This document shows, one piece after another, positions 1 to 5,119 of a stretch of 5,119 bases of DNA. The notes under the pieces were generated by a model, which was given only the letters and a program-made list of their open reading frames with translations, did no database searches and was not told where the DNA came from. The DNA is from an uncultured Porphyromonadaceae bacterium (lineage in GTDB: Bacteria; Bacteroidota; Bacteroidia; Bacteroidales; Muribaculaceae), in NCBI GenBank assembly GCA_947176355.1, contig CAMWQY010000206.1, positions 1-5,119 of the forward strand, given 5' to 3'. Every line of letters starts with the position of its first letter. Within the stretch, counting starts at the first letter, position 1. The position numbers and the translations under genes were made by a program.

Positions 1-151
1 CAAAAGATGGCAAACCTGCACTCATTCTAAAGTGGTCAAATTCGACCACTTTGAATTTGGGGTTGTGGATAAGTTCCCATGTGCCAAGAAACTTAATGGT
101 TGCAGGGTCCTCCTGGCAGACTTCCCGCTGGCACATGAACTTGTCGCCCAT
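1..151 (-). CDS. KilA-N domain protein, N-terminally short, 3' end outside window
   Basis: Reading the minus strand from the ATG at 151 gives 50 open codons that run off the window edge. The product begins MGDKFMCQREVC and continues with IKFLGTWELIHNP, then FKVVEFDHFRMSAG. This matches the core of Bacteroidales KilA-N proteins, where a segment like 'NTIEFLGxWExxxNPNFKxxEFxxFKxxAG' precedes the 'GRYGGTYAHKDIAFEFASW' block; that later block would lie beyond position 1. KilA-N is a DNA-binding domain found in phage antirepressors and in prophage-like or accessory loci. The family normally has about 30-40 residues before this point (a 'DYISLTDM...WLRNRNT' stretch); here only about 18 unrelated-looking residues are present, and the upstream DNA in all minus frames is A/T-rich with stops (in-frame TGA at 191-193). 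The gene is therefore either N-terminally truncated, a remnant, or a short variant. The family call rests on remembered motif similarity, not a search. Confidence 0.5.
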   Translation of the reverse strand, partial: MGDKFMCQREVCQEDPATIKFLGTWELIHNPKFKVVEFDHFRMSAGLPSF

Positions 152-153
152 TT

Positions 154-190
154 TTGATTTTTGAATTATTTTTAATAATTCAAAAATCAA
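154..190. repeat. perfect 17-bp inverted repeat (hairpin) abutting the KilA-N start codon
   Basis: Arms 154-170 (TTGATTTTTGAATTATT) and 174-190 are exact reverse complements, separated by only three bases (TTT, 171-173). On the minus strand the fold would end two bases before the ATG at 151, so in an mRNA it would occupy the whole ribosome-entry region. It is A/T-rich and not followed by a T-run in either direction that would make it a standard terminator. It may be a translational control structure, a protein-binding palindrome for the neighbouring KilA-N regulator, or the trace of an insertion or deletion event that removed the gene's N-terminus. The repeat itself is seen directly; its role is inference. 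Confidence 0.8.
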
Positions 191-408
191 TCAATACCGA
201 GATTAAAATAGACATATTCTTTATAACGTGTTTTTTATTGCATTTTTATGGTATAGAATTTTTGTATTTTCAACTCTTTTGTGTAATTTTGGGAAACGAT
301 TTGAGGTATTGATTTTTAATATAAAAAGAGAATGAAAAGGAATGTATTGGATTTAGTAAGTTTCATTTCCAATACAATATAACTAATTTGTTAATTTTTG
401 AAAATAAA
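191..408. other. A/T-rich intergenic region without a gene
   Basis: Together with the hairpin next to it, this makes about 310 bases between the divergent KilA-N-like ORF and the toxin-antitoxin-like operon. No frame on either strand has a convincing coding stretch; stops are frequent and the sequence is dominated by T and A runs. I see one 9-bp inverted repeat (listed separately). I find no good minus-strand promoter (no CAAA box correctly spaced from CAAANNTA on the plus strand) for the leftward ORF. Confidence 0.6.
343..376. repeat. 9-bp inverted repeat upstream of the toxin-antitoxin promoter (operator candidate)
   Basis: TGTATTGGA (343-351) is exactly repeated in inverse as TCCAATACA (368-376), with a 16-nt spacer. 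Its right end lies 32 nt before the TTTG box of the promoter at 409. Many type II antitoxins bind an inverted repeat near their own promoter, but those usually overlap the promoter core, which this one does not. The repeat is visible; use as an operator is inference. A 9-bp match in A/T-rich DNA could also arise by chance. Confidence 0.4.
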
Positions 409-440
409 TTTGCGTATATAATGATTAGTTGTTATCTTTG
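409..440 (+). promoter_or_regulatory. Bacteroidetes-type sigma factor promoter for the toxin-antitoxin-like operon
   Basis: TTTG at 409-412 and TATCTTTG at 433-440 match the Bacteroidetes housekeeping consensus (-33 TTTG, -7 TANNTTTG) exactly in the defined positions, with a 20-nt spacer in the usual range. Transcription would start a few bases past 440, giving a leader of roughly 15 nt before the ATG at 462. The leader (TAAAAATTAAAACAATTATT) has no Shine-Dalgarno, as is normal in this phylum. Its position directly before the first gene supports it as the operon promoter. Confidence 0.72.
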
Positions 441-461
441 TAAAAATTAAAACAATTATTT

Positions 462-656
462 ATGGAAACTAAAAGAGTCAGACATAAAGTGGTTTCAGCA
501 ATCTCAGATGACCAGCTGGCTGCGATAATATCGAAAGAATATCATGAAAATCCTAAGGATTTTTCGACAATTAGGTCTTGGGGTATGTCTGATTCAAAGG
601 ACTTTCTATATAATACTTCGGCACGTGGAATAAATCCTATTTTAAAATGGCTGTAA
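462..656 (+). CDS. unrecognised 64-residue protein, candidate antitoxin partner of the downstream MazF-like toxin
   Basis: I do not recognise this protein family. It is the first gene of a two-gene operon and its stop codon (TAA, 654-656) overlaps the start of the MazF-like gene by 10 nt, the arrangement expected for an antitoxin translated first and coupled to its toxin. The protein has a basic N-terminus (METKRVRHK), a probable helix around residues 14-29 (ISDDQLAAIISKEYHE), a middle segment with IRSWGMSDSKDFLYN, and a short C-terminus ending ILKWL. It has no signal peptide or membrane segment. It shows neither a clear AbrB/MazE beta-hairpin fold signature nor a ribbon-helix-helix pattern, the usual DNA-binding parts of MazF partners. 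The ATG at 462 fits the promoter 22 nt upstream. The gene call is supported by promoter, position and overlap; the antitoxin role is inference from context. Confidence 0.7.
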   Translation: METKRVRHKVVSAISDDQLAAIISKEYHENPKDFSTIRSWGMSDSKDFLYNTSARGINPILKWL

Positions 657-1009
657 GTTCTGTACATCAAAGAGAAATTGTTGAGGTATCCTTTCGCTTT
701 CTTGATGGAATCGAAAGGATTCATCCTGCACTTGTGATATCCGTTGATGAATTGCAGGAGGCTGAGGAGGGTATGTTCTATGCTGTTTTGATTTCATCAA
801 AGAATATTCACCCTGAGTATACTATTGAAATAAATTCGGATGATATCGTTGGTGGCAACTTTGATAAAAAATCCTTTTTTGTGACTCATTTCATAGCATA
901 CTTTACACTTAATGACATTGTGAGTAGAAGAGGTCAGTTTGTAAAAAAAGAAAAATTCAATGATGTAGTAAATACTATTATTGACAATATTTTTGGAGAC
1001 GAGTTATAG
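647..1009 (+). CDS. MazF/PemK-family toxin-like protein
   Basis: This 120-residue cytoplasmic protein is within the normal size range of MazF/PemK endoribonucleases, which cleave mRNA at short sequence motifs and are blocked by a cognate antitoxin. Family features in order: beta-strand REIVEVSFRF (residues 9-18, the 'GDIVxVxF' start), IHPALVIS (25-32, matching the family's 'RPALVIS'), FYAVLISSK (44-52), YTIEIN (58-63), FFVTHFIAYFTLNDIVSRRG (77-96, matching the 'xxxlhkifTldkxxivrxiG' segment), then a C-terminal helix. Aligned by eye to B. subtilis MazF, the catalytic Arg25 falls on His26 and Thr48 on Ser50, so activity or specificity may differ. It starts inside the preceding ORF (10-nt overlap), implying translational coupling. 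Downstream of its stop by 6 nt is a hairpin terminator. It could be a diverged, active toxin or an inactivated one. Confidence 0.75.
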   Translation: MAVSSVHQREIVEVSFRFLDGIERIHPALVISVDELQEAEEGMFYAVLISSKNIHPEYTIEINSDDIVGGNFDKKSFFVTHFIAYFTLNDIVSRRGQFVKKEKFNDVVNTIIDNIFGDEL

Positions 1010-1015
1010 AAATAA

Positions 1016-1042
1016 TAAGGACGCACGAGCCGTGCGTCCTTA
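1016..1042. terminator. GC-rich hairpin terminator between convergent genes
   Basis: TAAGGACGCACG (1016-1027) and CGTGCGTCCTTA (1031-1042) form a perfect 12-bp stem with the 3-nt loop AGC. It lies 6 nt past the MazF-like stop (1009) and 21 nt past the protease stop (1064, minus strand). On the minus strand the stem is followed by the T-rich TTATTTCTATAA, so it fits best as the protease terminator; on the plus strand the following T-content is weak, but it may still stop the toxin operon. The core matches that of the hairpin at 3469-3491. Confidence 0.75.
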
Positions 1043-1063
1043 CGAGGTTTCTTGAAAGGTTTG

Positions 1064-3349
1064 TCATTTTCTGATTAAGACTTTTTTGCCTTCGATGATT
1101 AATATTCCAGGATCGGTGGGAGAGGTGTGGCGGATTCCATTCAAATCATAGATTATTGATTTGCTTGATTCAGATTCAAACTCGTCAACTCCTACATTTT
1201 CTCTATGGATCTTGAAACTTATTGATCCTGTCATCGATCTTCCTCCATCATAGATAGCACCGATATACCATCCGTCTTTCAAATGACTGAAGTCTGCAGT
1301 CATATCAACTTCCTTGCTTTCTCCAGCTCCAAGATAGATATCAGAAGAAGTGGATCCGCAAATTTCATATCCTCCATCATCAGGGAAAACGTCAAATCTA
1401 AGCGATCCAAAGTAAACTCCCGATTCACAATCAACATTAAACTTTATGTGAATCTTTGAAGGATCGGTTATATTATCCTTGTCTTCGATTTCAAGATCTG
1501 TCACTTTAATCTCTACCTTATCATCATTGACAAGGATATCCACAATCTTAGGATCACTGATGTTTTTGCCGGCTTCGTCGCGGAATACCAAGGTATACTC
1601 TCCCGGAGCAAATGAGTGATTCTTTTGCTCAGTGAACTTTCCTATATAATCTTTGATTTCCTCTTTTTCGCCTAAAAGGACATCCACGGGTCGGAACGTA
1701 GACTTTGAAACAACGTTGCCATTGCTGTCTAAAAGGGTAGGAGTGATAGTGCTGTAGAATTCCTCATCGCCGATATTTTCTACCGTAAAGGTCATAGGAA
1801 ATTCATGGTCCCTATAGATTTTATCAGGCAGATTGATGTCTGTAACAAATATTGAAGCCGGTTTTTGGTTTTCAATGGTGGCGATGCCATCTTTGACTAC
1901 GGCAACTATCATTTGAGGTTGACCTATAGGAATACGGACTGCACTCCATTTGCCATCAACTTTCAAGGCAGGTGTGATCTCATACCGTCCATCCGCAAGA
2001 TATGGAAATCTTACCTGTATATCGTTTCTGCCATCATCAGGATGGTATCCTTCTACACCGGGACCCTCTACAAAGATAGCTTCGTCAGTAGATTCAGATA
2101 AGAACTTCAGTCCGAGATGACTTCCTGCCGGCATAGTGGCAAGACTGAAATTGAAGTATTGACCACCGCATCTGAAAATATCACCCTCTTTGACTTCTTT
2201 CATGTTAGAGAAGAAGCTATCCGTATTATAAAATATATATACAGGTTTGTCATCTTCTTTTCCGGGACGGACTCCAAGAGTGGCGATTTGTGAGGTATTA
2301 AATCCGCCGGCACCTCCTCCAACTCCAAGATCATCCGGATTAAGCGCTGTAAGAAGGAAGTATCCGTTGCTCAGCCCACCCCAACCCCAGTTGAAGTGGA
2401 AGAAACCGTCAGAACTATACCCATCGCATACGAATTGATGACCGCCGGCAGTCCCGGCACCACTATACAACACCGGAAGACCTTCAGCAAGGTCGGCATA
2501 TATCATGTCTTCCCATTCTTCATATCCATAATAAGCACGGTTGGGCATCCACAGGGATTTTGAATACCCGAATATATCTATCAGCGATTCACCCATCAAT
2601 ACAGTGGCAGCTCCACTTCCTCCAGGTTCATAATGCATATCAACACTCACGCCGCATCCGAGCATGAGTTCAGCTACAGCATGGCGAGCTTCGTTTGAGC
2701 TTTCTTTATCGTATATATTGTCCATTCTATCCCATTGAAATGGAATAGAATCATAATTAAAACTCAGTTCTTCCTCACCGGGACGCCAAAAATATGAATG
2801 CGTACCCTTACCGTGCTCCGGAAAATTATGATATTTCATCACTTGAGCCATGGCTGTTGCCACGCAACCTGTGACAGTCTCGTGCCCGTCTACTTTGGGG
2901 CATAATAGATTATAAGGATATTCCTGATTCCATTCGGTCTTCAATAGAGGTGATATTTCTGTCCTCTCTTTATGGCTGAGCTTAGCTACTGCAGCATATT
3001 CAGGATTATTCTTTAAATATTTAAGCTGACGATTGTAGAAATCAAACCATTCTCTTAGGGAATGATTGCTTTCCAAATTGAATTCCCCTTCATCGGAATA
3101 AGCTAATAAGACCGGAGCGGCATCCTCATTTGGAAGCACAACAAAACCATGTCCTGAAGAAAAGACATATAAGTTGTCAATTGTAGAGTGCAGCTTGAGA
3201 TTCTTCGCAGATAGGTCGTTGGCAACGGCAATTCGCTGAGGGTGATTAGAATTGAATCGAGCGAGTGCTTGCTCCGGCGACAAAGTATTAGCGGCTGTCG
3301 GAATAACTGTTCCGGCGGCGAGCAGAGAAAGTAGTAATGAGTTTTTCAT
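1064..3349 (-). CDS. secreted C10-family cysteine protease (streptopain/interpain-like)
   Basis: A complete 761-residue exported protease. Residues 1-20 form a type I signal peptide (KNSLLLSLLAAG, likely cleavage near TAA-NT; no lipobox Cys). Residues about 22-115 resemble the Spi-type inhibitory propeptide that keeps C10 enzymes latent. The catalytic domain spans about 130-362: oxyanion Gln142 in EWNQEYPYN, nucleophile Cys162 in TGCVATAMAQVMKYHNFP, His304 in GGHQFVCDGY, and Asn320/Trp321 in FHFNWGWGG, all as in SpeB and interpain A. Residues about 366-715 are beta-sandwich-like modules (for example VTDINLPDK from 502 and VTDLEIEDK from 616), then a tail from about 732 (IYDLNGIR ... GKKVLIRK). 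Family role: broad-specificity cleavage of extracellular or host proteins after self-processing. Start: the ATG at 3349 directly begins the signal peptide. It converges on the toxin operon and is separated from the lyase gene by a terminator, so it is probably monocistronic. The promoter is not clear. Confidence 0.93.
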   Translation of the reverse strand: MKNSLLLSLLAAGTVIPTAANTLSPEQALARFNSNHPQRIAVANDLSAKNLKLHSTIDNLYVFSSGHGFVVLPNEDAAPVLLAYSDEGEFNLESNHSLREWFDFYNRQLKYLKNNPEYAAVAKLSHKERTEISPLLKTEWNQEYPYNLLCPKVDGHETVTGCVATAMAQVMKYHNFPEHGKGTHSYFWRPGEEELSFNYDSIPFQWDRMDNIYDKESSNEARHAVAELMLGCGVSVDMHYEPGGSGAATVLMGESLIDIFGYSKSLWMPNRAYYGYEEWEDMIYADLAEGLPVLYSGAGTAGGHQFVCDGYSSDGFFHFNWGWGGLSNGYFLLTALNPDDLGVGGGAGGFNTSQIATLGVRPGKEDDKPVYIFYNTDSFFSNMKEVKEGDIFRCGGQYFNFSLATMPAGSHLGLKFLSESTDEAIFVEGPGVEGYHPDDGRNDIQVRFPYLADGRYEITPALKVDGKWSAVRIPIGQPQMIVAVVKDGIATIENQKPASIFVTDINLPDKIYRDHEFPMTFTVENIGDEEFYSTITPTLLDSNGNVVSKSTFRPVDVLLGEKEEIKDYIGKFTEQKNHSFAPGEYTLVFRDEAGKNISDPKIVDILVNDDKVEIKVTDLEIEDKDNITDPSKIHIKFNVDCESGVYFGSLRFDVFPDDGGYEICGSTSSDIYLGAGESKEVDMTADFSHLKDGWYIGAIYDGGRSMTGSISFKIHRENVGVDEFESESSKSIIYDLNGIRHTSPTDPGILIIEGKKVLIRK

Positions 3350-3468
3350 AGTCTTTCAATTATAGGTGTTACAGTGGATTGATATAAACATACAACACTT
3401 AACACTACGTTGAGGATTAAGATAAATATTAAATTTGATAAAAATTTTGCTTTTACTACAATGAAAAA

Positions 3469-3491
3469 GGGACGCACAAGAAGTGCGTCCC
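3469..3491 (-). terminator. intrinsic terminator of the rhamnogalacturonan lyase gene
   Basis: GGGACGCAC (3469-3477) pairs perfectly with GTGCGTCCC (3483-3491) across a 5-nt loop. On the minus strand the stem is followed by TTTTTCATTG, giving the T-run of an intrinsic terminator, and it lies 53 nt beyond the lyase stop codon (3545-3547). The upstream flank also has an A-run (AAAAA at 3492-3496 on the plus strand), which complicates the orientation little because no plus-strand gene enters here. It separates the lyase from the protease gene that starts 120 nt further on. Confidence 0.8.
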
Positions 3492-3544
3492 AAAAAGATA
3501 CGAGAAGTTCAATTTCAAGTTAATACAAATTGTAACTTTCTTTT

Positions 3545-5119
3545 TTATTTCACGAGTACCTTCTTACCGTTGACGATATAGAATCCGGGCATTGTAATTT
3601 GCTTGATGCGGATACCCTGAATAGTATAAATAGTGTCACCTTCGTTATCATTCGATTCGATATAGTTGATTCCTGAAGGATCATTTTCCTGCTTAGCTAC
3701 GTTGGGATTCCCGGCATATACTACAGAAGGATCAAACGATAGGTGAGGAGGCTGGTTGTAGCAGCAATTCTGATTGACTACCTGTACACGATAGTTGAGG
3801 TCGTCCATGAGATGAGGAATTCGATAATCAGTTTTATAGCTTGTAGCATTGATGATAAGATAATTGTTGCTTTCGTCCCAAGTTACAATTTCTTCTCGCC
3901 AGTCGCCAAGTAGATCCCCAAGAACACAAGGATTGAATTTTGAACTATTATTGAGTTTGCCAATCACATAATTGCCATTGTTCACTTTGTAGCGGTCAAA
4001 CCAACCATTTGCATGATTCCAATGAGCGATGATGCTCTTGTCAAAATATTCATCATAAAGGTCGCCATCCCAATAGATGCGATTGTTGATGCCGGCCCCG
4101 CTGCTTCCTATTGTCCAGTCGTCGTCAATCTGAGATCCATCTGCACAGTCAAATACTCCTTTTGATGCGCTGTAAAGGAACTGAGAGTGAGGACTTTCGG
4201 AGTCGAAATGCGCTGCAAGACCGCGTCCGGTGTCGCCTGAAGCTGTAGGATGAAGTATAAGTTCGCCTGTAGCTGCATCACGCAGGTCGCATCCGTATGG
4301 CTTATGTTCGTGTGCCATGAACACCTCCAAGCCCGGTCGTTCCGGTATGAAATCGCCTAAATGCAAAGCATCTCCATGTCCAAGACCTGTGCGATAGAGA
4401 AGTGAACCGTCATGATCAAGAGCAGCAGATCCATAGACGATTTCCTGCTTTCCATCTCCATCACAATCACCTACAGCAATCCAATGTGCACCTTCACCCC
4501 AAAGACCTTTTCCGCTGGTAGTGTTACGGCTCACCCAACGCTCTGAGAGAGTAGTTCCGTCCCAATCGTAAGCTCCTACAAATGCTCCGCTATAATAACC
4601 GCGTGCGAAAATAGGACTTGGATTAGCATCAGGACCATCAAGATATGCAAGAGCAGCAAGATAGCGCTCAGAGCGATTTTGTTTATCATCACCCCAGTAG
4701 CTTTGTCCGGCCTTGTAATCAGTATGATAAGGAATTGTTGCAAGGGCAGCACCGGTAGGACCGTCGAATACAGTGATGTATTCAGGACCATGATCTTGCT
4801 TGCCACGTCCGCTTAGGAAGTTTTCTTCAGGATTGTCATTGCCGAGTAACACGTAGTTGCCCTCACCGTCGATTGTGCCGGGAGCTGTCTTCATCATAAA
4901 CTCTCCATATCCGTCGCCATCAAAGTCCCAAGCAATAAATTGCATGGTGTGAGCACTCGTGAAGAAGTTATGACCGGCATTTATACGCCAAAGACGAGTA
5001 CCGTCAAGTTTTATACAGTCAAAGATAGCAGGAGAAGTAGTGCCGCTACTTGCAGCGTCTTTTTCATTTGAAGGCGACCACTTAAGAATTATCTCATATT
5101 CTCCGTCACCATCCATATC
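3545..5119 (-). CDS. rhamnogalacturonan lyase, polysaccharide lyase family 11 (YesW-like), 5' end outside window
   Basis: The 524 visible residues are the C-terminal part of a PL11 enzyme, which cleaves the rhamnose-galacturonate backbone of rhamnogalacturonan I by beta-elimination. The frame stays open to the window edge, and the first Met (at 5116) is the second residue of a DMDGDGEYE motif, so it is not the start; the family has roughly 120-150 residues before this, including the signal peptide. Numbering from that Met, visible family motifs are EIILKWSPSNEKD (8-20), KLDGTRLWRI (36-45), DFDGDGYGE (64-72), MKTAPGTIDGEG (75-86), IFARGYYSG (169-177), DCDGDGKQEIVYG (217-229), GHGDALHLGD (246-255), GDLLGDWREEIV (400-411), YRIPHLMDDLNYR (431-443) and NQPPHLSF (454-461). 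The DxDGDG loops are the calcium-binding sites of the eight-bladed propeller. The last about 30 residues (IYTIQGIR ... GKKVLVK) form an export-type tail shared with the neighbouring protease. A pectin-use role is inferred from the family. Confidence 0.93.
   Translation of the reverse strand, partial: DMDGDGEYEIILKWSPSNEKDAASSGTTSPAIFDCIKLDGTRLWRINAGHNFFTSAHTMQFIAWDFDGDGYGEFMMKTAPGTIDGEGNYVLLGNDNPEENFLSGRGKQDHGPEYITVFDGPTGAALATIPYHTDYKAGQSYWGDDKQNRSERYLAALAYLDGPDANPSPIFARGYYSGAFVGAYDWDGTTLSERWVSRNTTSGKGLWGEGAHWIAVGDCDGDGKQEIVYGSAALDHDGSLLYRTGLGHGDALHLGDFIPERPGLEVFMAHEHKPYGCDLRDAATGELILHPTASGDTGRGLAAHFDSESPHSQFLYSASKGVFDCADGSQIDDDWTIGSSGAGINNRIYWDGDLYDEYFDKSIIAHWNHANGWFDRYKVNNGNYVIGKLNNSSKFNPCVLGDLLGDWREEIVTWDESNNYLIINATSYKTDYRIPHLMDDLNYRVQVVNQNCCYNQPPHLSFDPSVVYAGNPNVAKQENDPSGINYIESNDNEGDTIYTIQGIRIKQITMPGFYIVNGKKVLVK

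Noticed and set aside
542..724. 60-residue minus-strand ORF opposite the antitoxin/toxin overlap
   Set aside because: It lies antisense to the two overlapping plus-strand genes, which have a promoter and family match; it has no recognisable motif.
1865..2101. 78-residue plus-strand ORF inside the protease gene
   Set aside because: Antisense shadow of a well-supported C10 protease; no own promoter or recognisable content.
2247..2438. 63-residue plus-strand ORF, proline/serine rich
   Set aside because: Antisense to the glycine-rich catalytic region (GGAGG, NWGWGG), which explains its proline-rich composition.
3385..3392. TATGTTTA on the minus strand as a -7 box for the protease
   Set aside because: One mismatch to TANNTTTG and no TTTG at 19-21 nt upstream; too weak to call although the distance to the ATG at 3349 is reasonable.
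3350..3544. Possible small RNA or riboswitch between the lyase and protease genes
   Set aside because: Apart from the terminator hairpin the region is simple A/T-rich sequence with no conserved motif or further stable fold that I can see.
4576..4806. 76-residue minus-strand ORF with hydrophobic stretches
   Set aside because: It is an alternative frame within the PL11 lyase gene; the hydrophobic look comes from frame-shifted codons and it has no start context of its own.
5114..5116. ATG at 5116 as the start of the lyase gene
   Set aside because: It lies inside the conserved DMDGDGEYE calcium-binding motif and the frame is open to the window edge, so the gene begins outside the window.

Overview
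This window looks like a chromosomal segment of a gut- or rumen-type Bacteroidales bacterium (Bacteroides, Prevotella or Muribaculaceae relatives). Four signs support this: a candidate promoter of the Bacteroidetes type (TTTG, 20-nt spacer, TATCTTTG); starts with A/T-rich leaders and no Shine-Dalgarno; a C10 (streptopain/interpain-like) cysteine protease and a PL11 rhamnogalacturonan lyase; and on both of these secreted enzymes a short C-terminal tail ending in GKKVL-(I/V)-(R)K, typical of exported proteins in this order.

Layout. Positions 1-151 (minus) hold the start of a small ORF whose product matches the central part of a KilA-N (phage antirepressor-like DNA-binding) domain but lacks the usual N-terminal part; its 3' end is outside the window. 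A perfect 17-bp hairpin (154-190) sits two bases upstream of its ATG. Positions 191-408 are A/T-rich non-coding DNA containing a 9-bp inverted repeat (343-376). A good promoter (409-440) drives a plus-strand two-gene operon: an unrecognised 64-residue protein (462-656) overlapping by 10 nt a MazF/PemK-family toxin-like protein (647-1009). This has the architecture of a type II toxin-antitoxin module with an unfamiliar antitoxin, and the MazF catalytic arginine position appears to be histidine. A strong hairpin terminator (1016-1042) separates it from the convergent protease gene.

Positions 1064-3349 (minus) encode a complete 761-residue secreted C10 cysteine protease: signal peptide, inhibitory propeptide, catalytic domain with Gln/Cys/His/Asn all visible, beta-sandwich repeats and the C-terminal tail. 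Positions 3545-5119 (minus) encode the C-terminal 524 residues of a PL11 rhamnogalacturonan lyase whose N-terminus lies beyond the window. A terminator hairpin (3469-3491) separates the two, so they are probably independent transcription units. Both terminators carry the same GGACGCAC/GTGCGTCC core.

Functionally the right-hand two thirds is ordinary extracellular degradation machinery (pectin rhamnogalacturonan-I and protein). The left third (KilA-N remnant plus toxin-antitoxin-like pair, visibly more A/T-rich) is an accessory, mobile-type region and holds the most unusual content. I found no tRNA, rRNA, CRISPR array or transposase.
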